A stretch of 64,000 bases of DNA, taken from contig NZ_FOYP01000001.1 of assembly GCF_900115105.1 (NCBI RefSeq), positions 1,018,097 to 1,082,096 of the forward strand. Direction: 5' to 3'. The stretch is from Yoonia tamlensis. Its GTDB lineage: Bacteria; Pseudomonadota; Alphaproteobacteria; Rhodobacterales; Rhodobacteraceae. The position numbers were made by a program, and so were the translations under genes. Numbering within the stretch: the first letter of the stretch is position 1; every line of letters begins with the position of its first letter. Of the stretch, positions 55,231 through 64,000 are shown piece after piece. The notes below the pieces were generated by a model. It was given only the letters and a program-made list of their open reading frames with translations, searched no databases and was not told where the DNA came from.

Positions 55231-56243
55231 CAGCCCGATGTGATCCGCGCCAGTGCGTCCACCGCTTGTCTGGCTTTGCCGCTGTCGATGCTTTCTCTTG
55301 CGATTTCAACGCCTTCGGGCAGGGTGCTGGCCTTATCCGCCACAATCAGCGCAGCGGCCGCATTGAACAGCACCGCGTCACGGTAAGCACCCTGAGCGCC
55401 ATCCAAAAGCGCGCGCAGCGCGACGGCGTTTTCGGCGGGGGTGCCGCCGATAATATCGCGGAAATTGTGTTCGGAAAGGCCTGCGTCTTCGGGATGGATT
55501 TCGCGGGATGTGATTTTACCGTTTTCAAGCGCGGCCACAGATGTCGGGCCGCAGATCGTGATCTCGTCCGTGCCGTCGCTGCCATGCACCAGCCATGCTT
55601 TTTCACTGCCAAGCTGTTGCAGGGTTTCTGCCATCGGGTGGATCAGATCAATCGCAAACGCGCCGGTCAACTGCCGTTTCACGCCCGCCGGATTTGTAAG
55701 CGGTCCCAAGATGTTAAAGATCGTTTTGCATCCAAGCTCCAGCCGCACGGGGCCGACATGTTTCATTGCGGGATGGTGCATCGGGGCCATCATGAACCCG
55801 ATTCCGGCCTCGGCAATCGCGCGTTCAACCACATCGGCACCAACCATAACATTGATGCCGAGTTCCGATTGCACATCTGCTGTGCCCGATTTCGACGACA
55901 GGTTGCGGTTGCCGTGTTTGGCCACCGGCACGCCTGCGCCCGCGACAACAAAAGCGGTCGCGGTGGAAATGTTGAGCGTGTGCTTGCCGTCACCACCAGT
56001 GCCAACGATATCCATCGCACCTGCGGGGGCTTTGACGGGAATACAATGCGCGCGCATCACAGCGGCGGCGGCGGCGTATTCCGACACGGATTCACCGCGT
56101 GCGCGTAGCGCCATCAAAAACCCGCCGGTTTGGGCGGGGGTGGCTTCGCCTTTGAACAGGATTTCGAACGCTTGTTCCGCTTGGGCGCGTGACAGCGGCC
56201 CTTCTGAGGCGGCATAGATCAGCGGTTTCATTGCGTCGCTCAT
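55230..56243 (-). CDS. trpD: Anthranilate phosphoribosyltransferase
   Basis: Joins anthranilate and PRPP in tryptophan synthesis. 337 residues with the pyrophosphate-binding [15 protein letters not shown] (about 81-95), [12 protein letters not shown] (about 107-118) and the anthranilate-site segment GVDVVERAI-like part. The ATG overlaps the trpG stop by 4 nt. With trpG upstream and ung-trpC downstream it forms the core of the operon. Confidence 0.96.
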   Translation of the reverse strand: MSDAMKPLIYAASEGPLSRAQAEQAFEILFKGEATPAQTGGFLMALRARGESVSEYAAAAAVMRAHCIPVKAPAGAMDIVGTGGDGKHTLNISTATAFVVAGAGVPVAKHGNRNLSSKSGTADVQSELGINVMVGADVVERAIAEAGIGFMMAPMHHPAMKHVGPVRLELGCKTIFNILGPLTNPAGVKRQLTGAFAIDLIHPMAETLQQLGSEKAWLVHGSDGTDEITICGPTSVAALENGKITSREIHPEDAGLSEHNFRDIIGGTPAENAVALRALLDGAQGAYRDAVLFNAAAALIVADKASTLPEGVEIARESIDSGKARQAVDALARITSG

Positions 56244-56821
56244 GCTGCCACCTTTGCCATCTGAAGGAAATTATTCAGCAATTTATGCCCGTGTTCGGAT
56301 TTGATGCTTTCGGGGTGAAATTGCACGCCGTGGATCGGCAGGGTTTTGTGTTGCAGCCCCATAATGGTGCCGTCTTCCAGCTCTGCGGTGATTTCCAGAC
56401 AATCGGGCAGGGTGGCGCGGTCCACGACCAGCGAATGATAGCGGGTCGCGTCAAACGGGCTGGGCAGGTCTTTGAACAGGCCAATGCCTTTATGCTGCAT
56501 CGCACCCATCTTGCCATGCACGATTTCATGACAGCGCACGACATCGCCGCCAAAGGCTTCGCCAATGGCTTGATGGCCCAAACAAACGCCCATCAGCGGA
56601 ATCTTAGCTTCGGCGGCGGCATGGACAAGGGCCAGACAAATGCCGGCTTGGGCCGGATCACAAGGGCCTGGCGAAAGCATGATCGCATCAGGGCGCATGG
56701 CCATTGCTTCTTGGGTATCAAGCGCGTCATTGCGTTTTACAACGACTTGCGCACCCAGCTCGCCCAGATAATGCACGAGGTTATAAGTGAAACTATCGTA
56801 GTTATCGATCAGCAAAAGCAT
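56240..56821 (-). CDS. trpG: Anthranilate synthase component II (glutamine amidotransferase)
   Basis: Supplies ammonia to TrpE from glutamine. 193 residues, class I amidotransferase, with the nucleophile Cys80 in [11 protein letters not shown] and the His-Glu pair in GVQFHPESI. The ATG at 56821 gives the family start [19 protein letters not shown]; the reading frame runs on to 56845. It overlaps trpD by 4 nt. trpE lies about 1.7 kb upstream, cut off by a divergent gene. Confidence 0.96.
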   Translation of the reverse strand: MLLLIDNYDSFTYNLVHYLGELGAQVVVKRNDALDTQEAMAMRPDAIMLSPGPCDPAQAGICLALVHAAAEAKIPLMGVCLGHQAIGEAFGGDVVRCHEIVHGKMGAMQHKGIGLFKDLPSPFDATRYHSLVVDRATLPDCLEITAELEDGTIMGLQHKTLPIHGVQFHPESIKSEHGHKLLNNFLQMAKVAA

Positions 56822-56968
56822 GACTATTTCCCAATATTTGCACATTTAGGGGTACCGTCCCCCCGTCGGGTCGCGATATATCAATGCTATACATGGGCCG
56901 ACACGCGGGGCAGCGTCAAGGTCGAACGGCGCGAATTTGCGTGCCTGAGTGAATAGGGTGATTGAAAG

Positions 56969-58468
56969 ATGCGGGGCAGTCTACGGGGCGGTATTTGGGC
57001 GCTTGGGCTTAGCAGTGTGACGCTGGGCGCGGTGTCATTGGTGAATGAACAGCCAGCGGGGAACATGCCGCCACAAGTGCCACTGGTTTCTGCACCCGCA
57101 GCAGTTGCTGCCGCGCCAGACAGTAGTTTGACGCGAACGGACCCGACCGCGGTGGCACGCGAATATGTAGCTGATGCACCACGGCTCGCGGCGCCTGATG
57201 CCGAAACCGCCCTGCCTCAGGCCGATACAGATACCGCAACGGCACCGCAAACACCTGCACAAGAGCCTGCGCATGATACGCCGGTGGTTGACGACGAATC
57301 GACCATGATTGTGACGCTTTTGGAGCCTGCGCTTGATACAATTGCGGCTGCTCCGCCGCATATTCCGCAACCCGAAGCGCCTGCCGTGATCACAACGCGG
57401 CCAGCTGCGCCGCGCGCAGAGCAGCTGAACACCGCCGCGCCGGTCGTCGCAGGGCTTGCCGAAGATGCTTTGGTTGTGGTTGTCCCAGCCCAGGACGCGA
57501 CGCCAACGCCGCAGGTTGCCGAAATTGCTTCAGCGCAACCTGCCATTACGCCCCAAATCCGCCCGCAAGCCACCCCGCAACAAGAGCCGACAGTCGTTGC
57601 ACAAACACCTGCGCCGGTGATTGTCTCGCCTGCGCCATCCAACCCCGCAAGTGACGCACAAACCGCCGCCGGGGCAGCGCCCGCAGCGGCGCAAAGCGGC
57701 GAAAGCCGGGTTTTGCGTCTGGGCGGATCTTCGGGGCTAATTGCGCCACCCGCTATCGCAACCGAGCCCCCCGAACGCGAACCACAGGCGCAACAGGCGC
57801 TGGTGCGTTTTGGCACAGCCTTTGAAAACCCTGCGCAATTGCCGCTTCTTGCGGTGCTGCTTGTTGATGACGGGACCCAGCAAGTGGCAGCAGATGAAAT
57901 CGCGGCATTGGGGATGCCGGTGACGGTGGTTTTGCATGCGCTTGACCCAAACCTGCGCGACCGCATGGCCGCCTACCGCGCCGCTGGAATTGAAATCGCG
58001 GTGCAGGCGTCGCTGCCCACAGGGGCGGTGCCCACTGATATCGAAGTGGCATTCGAAGCCGTGTTCGGGCTGATGCCCGAGGCCGCGATCCTTTATGCCG
58101 ATGGCAGCGGCGTTTTACGCAACAATCGCGCGGCGACCGAACAGGTTATGCAGATTCTTGCCGCCGACGGGCGCGGGTTGGTTACGGCACCCCAAGGGCT
58201 CGGCGGGGCGCTGCAAGCAGCACAGGCTGCCGGCGTGCCAGCGATTGCCGCCATACGAAATATCGATAGCGCGGGCGAGCCTGCGGATGCGATCAAACGC
58301 GGGCTGGATCAGGCGGGGCTGCGGGCGCGGCAAACTGGCAATGTGGTGTTGCACGGGCAGCTACAAGCCAGCACGCTTGGAGCCCTTGCCGAATGGGCCG
58401 TTACTGTGAACCAGTCGCAGCTGGCCCTGGCGCCGGTCTCTGCTGTGCTGCGCGAGGTGCAGCCATAG
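56969..58468 (+). CDS. Divergent polysaccharide deacetylase family protein
   Basis: A 499-residue exported-looking protein. The N-terminus has a hydrophobic segment (about 8-26, GIWALGLSSVTLGAVSLV). Residues 30-250 form a long disordered Pro/Ala/Gln-rich linker that could span the periplasm or wall. The C-terminal domain (about 270-495, from VRFGTAFENPAQLPLLAVLLVDDG) is a divergent polysaccharide deacetylase (NodB-like barrel). Metal-binding catalytic residues were not all identified, so activity is uncertain. It runs opposite to trpE and trpG and separates them. Confidence 0.78.
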   Translation: MRGSLRGGIWALGLSSVTLGAVSLVNEQPAGNMPPQVPLVSAPAAVAAAPDSSLTRTDPTAVAREYVADAPRLAAPDAETALPQADTDTATAPQTPAQEPAHDTPVVDDESTMIVTLLEPALDTIAAAPPHIPQPEAPAVITTRPAAPRAEQLNTAAPVVAGLAEDALVVVVPAQDATPTPQVAEIASAQPAITPQIRPQATPQQEPTVVAQTPAPVIVSPAPSNPASDAQTAAGAAPAAAQSGESRVLRLGGSSGLIAPPAIATEPPEREPQAQQALVRFGTAFENPAQLPLLAVLLVDDGTQQVAADEIAALGMPVTVVLHALDPNLRDRMAAYRAAGIEIAVQASLPTGAVPTDIEVAFEAVFGLMPEAAILYADGSGVLRNNRAATEQVMQILAADGRGLVTAPQGLGGALQAAQAAGVPAIAAIRNIDSAGEPADAIKRGLDQAGLRARQTGNVVLHGQLQASTLGALAEWAVTVNQSQLALAPVSAVLREVQP

Positions 58469-58469
58469 A

Positions 58470-58495
58470 GTAAGGTGGATCTTGATCCACCCTAC
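58470..58495. terminator. Palindrome between the deacetylase gene and trpE
   Basis: Stem of 11 bp with one G-U pair (58470-58480 with 58485-58495, arms GTAAGGTGGAT and ATCCACCCTAC) and a 4-nt loop, just past the deacetylase stop and 9 bp from the convergent trpE stop. The GTAGGGTGGAT arm resembles small palindromic repeats found in many bacterial genomes. No T run, so it may be such a repeat rather than an intrinsic terminator. Confidence 0.5.
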
Positions 58496-58504
58496 GTGGC
58501 GTGT

Positions 58505-60013
58505 CTAGTTTCCGCCCGGCTTGAACATCGTGGCATCTGCGGCTGCCTTGCGGATCGCGTTCGATTTATGCACGGTTTCCTGATATTCGGCCTCTGGGTC
58601 GCTGTCATAGACAACGCCGCCGCCCGCCTGGATATACAGTTTTTCATCCTGTAAAACGGCAGTGCGCAGCGCGATACACATATCCATATCACCATTGGCG
58701 CTGAAATACCCGCAACCGCCGCCATAGACACCGCGCTTTTCGGGTTCCAGCTCGTCGATGATTTCCATTGCACGCACTTTGGGCGCGCCCGACACGGTGC
58801 CCGCAGGCATGCCCGCGAAAAACGCCGAAAGCGCATCTTGATCATCGGCCAGCTCGCCGACGACGTTGGATACGATATGCATCACATGGCTGTAGCGTTC
58901 GATAATGAACTGCTCGGTTGGCTTTACAGTGCCGATCTTGCTGACCTTACCCGTATCATTGCGGCCCAGATCCAGCAGCATCAAATGCTCGGCCAGTTCC
59001 TTTTGGTCCGCAAGCAGGTCCAACTCATACGCTTTGTCTTCGGCAGGGGTTGCGCCGCGTGGGCGGGTGCCTGCGATTGGCCGAATTGTGACTTCTTTGC
59101 CGAACACGCGCACCAGAATTTCAGGGCTTGCCCCGATGACCTGAAAACCGCCGAAGTTAAAGAAAAACATAAATGGCGAGGGATTCGTGCGCCGTAAACT
59201 GCGATAAAGCGAAAACGGCGGTTCGCGGAATTCCTGTGTCCAGCGCTGCGACGGCACCACCTGAAAAATATCGCCCGCGCGGATATATTCTTTTGCCTTT
59301 TCAACGGCTTCCAGATAGCCGCTATGGCTGAAATTCGATTGCGGCGGGCTGACGGGGGCCGGATCGGCCAATGCGCGCCCTTCGCCTGGTGTGGGGCGGT
59401 CAAGCGCGCGTTGCGCATCCATCACCCGTTCAGCCGCTTGCGCATAGGCCGCGCGCGCGTTCAGCCCCGCGTTCACGTAGGCGGGCGCAACAAGGATCAC
59501 ATCACCTTTCACCCCGTCAAGAACGGCCACAACGGAAGGGCGCAGCATTACCGCATCGGGCAGGCCAAGCGGGTCAGGGTTCACATCGGGCAGGTGTTCA
59601 ACCAGCCTGATCATGTCATAGCCAAGATAGCCGAACAGCCCCGCAGATGCGGCGGGCAGATCGGCGGGCAGATCAATACGCGATTCGGCGATCAGCGCGC
59701 GCAGCGCAGTCAGCGGATCACCGTCCATGTCGTGAAAATCAGCATCATCAAAGCGCGCGTTACGATTGATCCGCGATGTCGTGCCGCGGCATTCCCACGC
59801 TAGATCAGGGTTCATCCCGATGATTGAATAGCGCCCGCGCACTTCGCCACCCGTGACACTTTCAAGCATAAAGGCATTCTTGCCCGCGCCTGAAAGTTTC
59901 AGCATCAATGATACCGGCGTATCCAGATCGGCGGCGATGCGGGTGTAGACAATCTGGTTTTCGCCCGCGTCATAGCCGCGAGCGAAACTGTCATAATCGG
60001 GTAAAAGCGCCAT
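58505..60013 (-). CDS. trpE: Anthranilate synthase component I
   Basis: Chorismate-dependent subunit that makes anthranilate with TrpG. 502 residues; the N-terminal tryptophan-feedback segment AFMLESVTGGEVRGRYSIIG (about 48-67) is present, and the catalytic domain has RPIAGTRPRGATPAEDKAYE (about 310-329) and GAPKVRAMEIIDELEP (about 407). It lies 6 bp downstream of the PpiD-like gene, so no leader peptide attenuator can sit directly before it. It is cut off from trpG-trpD-trpC by the divergent deacetylase gene. Confidence 0.96.
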   Translation of the reverse strand: MALLPDYDSFARGYDAGENQIVYTRIAADLDTPVSLMLKLSGAGKNAFMLESVTGGEVRGRYSIIGMNPDLAWECRGTTSRINRNARFDDADFHDMDGDPLTALRALIAESRIDLPADLPAASAGLFGYLGYDMIRLVEHLPDVNPDPLGLPDAVMLRPSVVAVLDGVKGDVILVAPAYVNAGLNARAAYAQAAERVMDAQRALDRPTPGEGRALADPAPVSPPQSNFSHSGYLEAVEKAKEYIRAGDIFQVVPSQRWTQEFREPPFSLYRSLRRTNPSPFMFFFNFGGFQVIGASPEILVRVFGKEVTIRPIAGTRPRGATPAEDKAYELDLLADQKELAEHLMLLDLGRNDTGKVSKIGTVKPTEQFIIERYSHVMHIVSNVVGELADDQDALSAFFAGMPAGTVSGAPKVRAMEIIDELEPEKRGVYGGGCGYFSANGDMDMCIALRTAVLQDEKLYIQAGGGVVYDSDPEAEYQETVHKSNAIRKAAADATMFKPGGN

Positions 60014-60019
60014 TTTGAC

Positions 60020-61858
60020 CTACTGGAACTGGGCGTTGACCGCGTTCACGGTGGCCTGATTGATATTCACATCGGTGTCTTTTTGCAGCTGCGCTGCATA
60101 GGCAGCAAAGATATCTTGCGCGATACCGGTTGTCGCAGTTTGCGCAAGGCTTTCGATCTGCCCCGCAACAAGCGCGTCTTGGGTATCGGGCGCGGCAATT
60201 GCATCGAGCCGCAAGATCAGTGCGCGGTCACCGGCATCCAGCACGTTTACCGCGCCAACGCTTGCTTCAAACAATGTGGTGTTAAAGGTAGCTGGTGTGC
60301 CTTCGACAAAACCTGTGCGGGTGATATCTGTGCCTGATTCCTGTGCCAGACCCAGCGTGTCGAACGCCGTTTGGGGATCAATTTGTGCGGCCATGTCTTC
60401 GGCAAGTGCGCGCACGGCGTCCTGCCGGATTTGCGCGACGGCACCGGTTTCGGCCTGTGCGCGCACATCGTCAAGCGGCTGCACAGTGGGCGGTGTAATA
60501 CCGTCGAGCCGCAGCGCGAATACACCGCCATCAGCCAGATCCAGCAGTTCTGCAAAGGAACCTGTCTGTGCGGCGGCGGCGGCATCGCGGAAATTGTCAT
60601 AGGCGGCGATGCCTTCGGCAACTTCGGTGGTCCAGCGAATGGTGCCAAGCTGCAAATCCGTCCGTTCCGCAAGATCTTCGAGCGTGGCGCCGCCCGCGAC
60701 AAGATCAAGGATCGCATCGGCGCTACCTGAAATCACCGCGCGCGCCGCATCCGCGGCCAGTTCATCGCGCAGTTCCGGCGTTGCCTCTTCAAGCGTGGTT
60801 TCTTGCGCGCTAAGCACCGCATTCATCCGGAACAGGGCAGGCCCCAGCGGCGAATTGAACGGCCCAACCACATCACCGGCCTGGGCCGCAAATACGGCCT
60901 CGCCAGCGGCGCGCAGTTCTTCTTGGTCGACATCGCCCATATCGACATCGTTGAGCGTCAATCCGCGTTCCGCGACCAGTGCGTCAAATGTGACCTCACC
61001 CGCATCCAGACGGGCGCGGGCCTCGTCTGCTTTGGCGGCGTCCAGATAGACCAGACGTTCAACAAGACGGCGTTCGGGCTGCATGAATTCGGCGATGCGG
61101 TCCTGATATAGTTGCGCGATGGCTGTGTCGGTCACTTCCATCTCGCCTTGGATCATATCCGGCGTGAGCCAGACATAGGTAATGTCGCGGGCCTCGGGCA
61201 GGGTGAATGCGGCGGGGTTCGCTTCATAATAATCCTGAATTTGGGTCTCGGTCGGGGCGGGCAGGGGCGCTGTCAGCATATCGGCATCGACAAATGCCCA
61301 AGTAGCACTGCGTTTTTCACCGATAAAGCCGATTAGGGTTTCGCCAAATCTGTCCATTTCGGGCAGTCCGCTTACAACAGAGGCCTGTAGCAACACGCGC
61401 GCCATTTCATCGCGCAGGTTTGTTTCGAACGCGGCCTCTGACTGGCCTGATTGCTGGAGCGACAGGCGGTAGCTTTCGGCGTTAAAGCCGCCCGCGCCCT
61501 GGAAGGCGGGGATGGATTTGAGCTGGTCAAACACGCGCTGGTCGCCGACCGACAGACCAAGCTGCGCGGTTTCATTGTCAAGCGTGCGGTTGCGGATCAC
61601 AGCCTGCAAGGCACTGCGGTCAACACCAAAAGCGACAGCCTGCTGAAAGCTGACCGGCGTGCCAAACTGTTGGGACAGGGCTTGGATCTGTTGGTTAAGC
61701 TGCTGTTGATAGGCGTTGATCGGCACATCTTTGTCACCCACGGTGCCAAGGCTGCTGATATTGCCCGTAAACCCGCCAGAGCCAAAGCCCGCCATGCCAA
61801 CAAGCACAACGCCAACGATGATCAATGGACCGACCTTATTTTTCTTTTTTTCTGACAT
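60020..61858 (-). CDS. Periplasmic peptidyl-prolyl isomerase/chaperone, PpiD-like
   Basis: A 612-residue inner-membrane-anchored periplasmic folding factor with one membrane segment (about 11-33, GPLIIVGVVLVGMAGFGSGGF) and a large SurA-N-like domain (about 35-190, NAYQQQLNQQIQALSQQFG...). A PpiC-type isomerase region follows (about 230-360) but shows few of the usual catalytic residues, as in many PpiD relatives. It likely helps exported proteins fold. trpE follows after 6 bp, an arrangement of the same kind seen in other Rhodobacterales. Confidence 0.83.
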   Translation of the reverse strand: MSEKKKNKVGPLIIVGVVLVGMAGFGSGGFTGNISSLGTVGDKDVPINAYQQQLNQQIQALSQQFGTPVSFQQAVAFGVDRSALQAVIRNRTLDNETAQLGLSVGDQRVFDQLKSIPAFQGAGGFNAESYRLSLQQSGQSEAAFETNLRDEMARVLLQASVVSGLPEMDRFGETLIGFIGEKRSATWAFVDADMLTAPLPAPTETQIQDYYEANPAAFTLPEARDITYVWLTPDMIQGEMEVTDTAIAQLYQDRIAEFMQPERRLVERLVYLDAAKADEARARLDAGEVTFDALVAERGLTLNDVDMGDVDQEELRAAGEAVFAAQAGDVVGPFNSPLGPALFRMNAVLSAQETTLEEATPELRDELAADAARAVISGSADAILDLVAGGATLEDLAERTDLQLGTIRWTTEVAEGIAAYDNFRDAAAAAQTGSFAELLDLADGGVFALRLDGITPPTVQPLDDVRAQAETGAVAQIRQDAVRALAEDMAAQIDPQTAFDTLGLAQESGTDITRTGFVEGTPATFNTTLFEASVGAVNVLDAGDRALILRLDAIAAPDTQDALVAGQIESLAQTATTGIAQDIFAAYAAQLQKDTDVNINQATVNAVNAQFQ

Positions 61859-61923
61859 GGTTCTTGCGTGCTCCGCCCTTGTGTTGGGCCATGAATACGG
61901 CCCTGCGCAGATGGGTGCAAGGG

Positions 61924-63099
61924 TCAGTAGGGCAGGTTTGCCAGCCGATTGAACAAGGTTTCCACACCCGCGCGGTCGATATTGGCAAAGGCCACGCGAA
62001 TCTGCGTTTCACCGCCAGCCAGATCATCTGGCATAAACATGGTGCCTGGCAGGACAAGAACGCTGGCATCGCGCACGAGACGCTGCGCAAGATCAGTGGA
62101 TGACATGGTAAACGGGTGTTTGAGGTAGGCAAAATAGGCGCCACAGCCCAAAAGCTCCCAACCCTTGGCCGCCAGTTGCCCGAAATTGTCGGTAATCGCC
62201 GCGCGCCGGTCCAGAATTTCCAGCCGTTCGCCCGCAAGCCAATCGTCAAGGTTTTGCATCCCCCATAGCGCTGCATGCTGGCCCAACTGGTTGGGGCAGA
62301 TCGTGACTGTGTCCAGAAATTTTTCAACCTCGGCCAGACGGGCGGCACTGGCGATGATCGCACCCACACGGTGACCGGTCAGCCGGTAGGCTTTGGAAAA
62401 GGAATAAAGTTGGATCAGCGTGTCGTCCCACGCAGGGTCTGCAAACAGATCATGCGGCGCGCCGGTGCGGCTGTCGAAATCGCGGTAGGTTTCATCGACA
62501 ATCAGCGCGATACCGCGGCTGCGCGCCAGTTCCAAAAAGGCGCGCAAGACATGCGCCGGATATTCCACCCCGCAAGGGTTGTTGGGGCTGACCAATGCAA
62601 TCGCACGGGTGCGCGGTGTGATCAGTTGCGCGGCTGCGTCCGCATCGGGAACCATACCCGCACCGGTTTGCAGCGGCACGGTGCTGACGCCCGACATATC
62701 CAGCCACATCCGGTGGTTAAAGTAATAAGGGACAGGAAAGATGACTTCGTCCCCGTCAGCGCAAAGCGTGGCAATGGCCGCCGCAAATGCCTGATTGCAG
62801 CCCGAAGTGATGGCAACCTGATCCGCGCCGACAGTGCCACCATAGGCTTGCGTCCACCGCTTTGCGATCTCACTGCGTAATGCGGGCAAACCCAAGACCG
62901 GACCGTAAAGATGTGCATCGGGATTGGTCAGCACAATCTGCGCCATTGCTTCGCGCAAGGGTGCGGGCGGTGGATCTACGGGGGCCGCTTGGCTTACGTT
63001 CAGCAGTGGGCGGTCCACAGGATGTGTGACCCCGTCAAGCCAGCGGCGCGCCTCCATGACGGGGGGCGCAAAAGTTGTTTTTGTACGGGGCAGTGTCAT
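61924..63099 (-). CDS. Pyridoxal-phosphate aminotransferase, class I/II
   Basis: A 391-residue fold-type I aminotransferase. Visible: VAITSGCNQAFAAAIATL (about 101-118), the PLP phosphate and ring region SPNNPCGVEY (about 171-180), VDETYRDFD (about 206) and the Schiff-base lysine in SFSKAYRLTGHRVG (about 240-253). The donor cannot be told; aspartate/aromatic amino acids are common for this group. The ATG at 63099 gives the start MTLPRTKTTFAPPVMEARRW. No tyrosine or histidine pathway genes are adjacent. Confidence 0.88.
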   Translation of the reverse strand: MTLPRTKTTFAPPVMEARRWLDGVTHPVDRPLLNVSQAAPVDPPPAPLREAMAQIVLTNPDAHLYGPVLGLPALRSEIAKRWTQAYGGTVGADQVAITSGCNQAFAAAIATLCADGDEVIFPVPYYFNHRMWLDMSGVSTVPLQTGAGMVPDADAAAQLITPRTRAIALVSPNNPCGVEYPAHVLRAFLELARSRGIALIVDETYRDFDSRTGAPHDLFADPAWDDTLIQLYSFSKAYRLTGHRVGAIIASAARLAEVEKFLDTVTICPNQLGQHAALWGMQNLDDWLAGERLEILDRRAAITDNFGQLAAKGWELLGCGAYFAYLKHPFTMSSTDLAQRLVRDASVLVLPGTMFMPDDLAGGETQIRVAFANIDRAGVETLFNRLANLPY

Positions 63100-63159
63100 G
63101 GTTTGATCCAATTGAGCGGCTGCGCCGCAAGCCATTTTTTGTGGGTCTGCTTGGCGGGT

Positions 63160-63666
63160 CTAGTCTGTCCCGCGGTAAGGTTCGACATATTGCAGCGCCA
63201 TGTCCCAAGGAAAGAAAATCCATGTGTCCTGGCTGACTTCGGTGATAAACGTGTCGACCTGCGGGCGGCCTTTGGGTTTTGCATAGACGGTTGCAAAATG
63301 CGCATTCGGGTACATTTCGCGCACCAGTTCCAGCGTTTTGCCGCTATCGACCAGATCGTCGATGATCAAAATGCCGGTCCCGTCACCCATCAGTTCGGCG
63401 TCTGGTGCCTTCAGCACTTTGGCTTTTGACTGGTCTTGGTGATCATAGCTTTTGACGCTGATTGTATCGACTGTGCGAATGTCCAATTCGCGCGCGGCAA
63501 TCATCGCAGGCGCCATGCCGCCACGGGTGATTGCAACGACGGCTTTCCATGCGCCATCATCAGGGCCTTTGCCATCCAGACGCCACGCCAGCGCGCGGCT
63601 GTCGCGGTGGATTTGGTCCCAGCTGATATGAAAGCCTTTTTCGTGCGGCAGGCGTGTGTCGGTCAT
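63160..63666 (-). CDS. gpt: Xanthine phosphoribosyltransferase
   Basis: Salvages xanthine and guanine to their nucleotides with PRPP. 168 residues, a type I PRTase with the PRPP-loop [13 protein letters not shown] (about 100-112) and the N-terminal [15 protein letters not shown] typical of Gpt (about 16-30). The ATG at 63666 fits. A weakly linked LysE gene lies 24 bp further upstream on the same strand. Confidence 0.94.
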   Translation of the reverse strand: MTDTRLPHEKGFHISWDQIHRDSRALAWRLDGKGPDDGAWKAVVAITRGGMAPAMIAARELDIRTVDTISVKSYDHQDQSKAKVLKAPDAELMGDGTGILIIDDLVDSGKTLELVREMYPNAHFATVYAKPKGRPQVDTFITEVSQDTWIFFPWDMALQYVEPYRGTD

Positions 63667-63690
63667 CGTTAATTTCCTTATGGGCGGCGG

Positions 63691-64000
63691 CTATGTGGCG
63701 GCAATCTTGACACCTAGCAGCGCCAAAGTCGCGCCAAAACCGCGATCGATTATGGATTTGAGGCTTATGTAGCCTTGGCGTGATCTTTCAAGCGAAAATA
63801 TCCGGGCGACAAGGATGTTCCAGATCGTTTCATTGGCAAAGACGATCATGAGGATCGCCAGATAGGTCCAAAAACCGGTGCCCGCAGGCACAGTGCCCAG
63901 AAAAATCGCGCTAAACAGAACCGCTGGCTTGGGGTTTGCGAGCTGCGTTACAATGCCCAACCGCAGGGCGGACAGCGCGCTACGCGGCGGGGCATCTTGT
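63691..64000 (-). CDS. LysE family exporter (partial, N-terminus outside window)
   Basis: The last 102 residues of a LysE/RhtB-type inner-membrane amino-acid exporter. The family motif LGIVTQLANPKPAVLFSAIF is visible, followed by hydrophobic segments and a final DRGFGATLALLGVKIA helix. The start lies past the right edge. Substrate cannot be told. It precedes gpt by 24 bp. Confidence 0.85.
   Translation of the reverse strand, partial: QDAPPRSALSALRLGIVTQLANPKPAVLFSAIFLGTVPAGTGFWTYLAILMIVFANETIWNILVARIFSLERSRQGYISLKSIIDRGFGATLALLGVKIAAT

Noticed and set aside
1-64000. CRISPR arrays, insertion sequences, tRNA or rRNA genes
   Set aside because: No regularly spaced repeats, no transposase-like frame with terminal inverted repeats, and no cloverleaf-like or rRNA-like sequence were seen in any intergenic gap.

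Overview
The window is a chromosomal segment of an alphaproteobacterium, almost certainly a member of the Rhodobacteraceae (Roseobacter group, in the neighbourhood of Loktanella/Yoonia-like genera; the genus is inference). The reasons are protein sequences and gene neighbourhoods: bactofilin-M23-DUF455-Bcp, purL-bolA-grxD, a GTA-type holin and muramidase inside a ccm operon, and ppiD-trpE / trpGDC-moaC-moeA-lexA-comEC-gltX-gltA. Two GTTC-N7-GTTC LexA operators of the alphaproteobacterial type fit this. Coding density is high, genes are often joined by 4-nt ATGA overlaps, and no tRNA, rRNA, CRISPR array, insertion sequence or integrase was seen.

Layout. 1-11,000: envelope and housekeeping genes (bactofilin fragment, M23 endopeptidase, DUF455 ferritin-like protein, peroxiredoxin, a large YhdP/AsmA-like protein, queA, an MFS transporter, a DUF924 protein, lpdA). 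11,000-15,000: an accessory-looking divergent pair, a secreted von Willebrand A protein with six repeats of about 86 residues facing a LysM-substrate-binding fusion. 15,000-22,500: uvrA with an SOS box, an alpha/beta-hydrolase-like protein, mmsA with a divergent LysR gene, a CBS protein, coaD. 22,500-25,500: two GAPDH genes of differing cofactor signature, separated by a 47-residue membrane protein and a GNAT gene, both preceded by the same TGTTAGCG-type palindrome. 25,500-33,300: a small outer-membrane barrel with paired cysteines, a DUF4329 lipoprotein, tkt, a ZauP-like/zapA cell-division pair, and purL-bolA-grxD. 33,300-36,150: a low-density region with a glycine-rich secreted protein, a 580-bp gap holding a candidate small RNA, an unassigned secreted protein and a LysR gene.

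36,400-44,300: a long plus-strand run: acyltransferase, murI, argC, ccmE, a lysis cassette (GH108 muramidase, 3-TM holin, small membrane protein), ccmF, ccmH and an enoyl-CoA hydratase. 44,300-48,300: DUF2087, GNAT, gltA and gltX on the minus strand. 48,400-63,700: comEC, then a minus-strand tryptophan / molybdenum-cofactor / SOS block (trpG-trpD-ung-trpC-moaC-GIY-YIG-moeA-lexA) with trpE further upstream behind a divergent polysaccharide-deacetylase gene, then ppiD, an aminotransferase, gpt and the end of a LysE exporter.

How the genes work together. Central carbon (two GAPDHs, tkt, gltA, lpdA, mmsA) is prominent, and the shared palindrome suggests common control of the GAPDH genes by a LacI-type regulator. 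DNA repair is tied together by LexA: uvrA and lexA carry operators, and ung sits in the trp operon. The most unusual items are the six-repeat vWA / LysM-SBP divergent pair, the GIY-YIG-DUF4357 nuclease gene translationally coupled into the moaC-moeA operon, the GTA-type lysis cassette in the cytochrome c maturation operon, a candidate anti-Shine-Dalgarno small RNA, and tandem perfect hairpins between bolA and grxD. All assignments come from reading the sequence; no database search was run.
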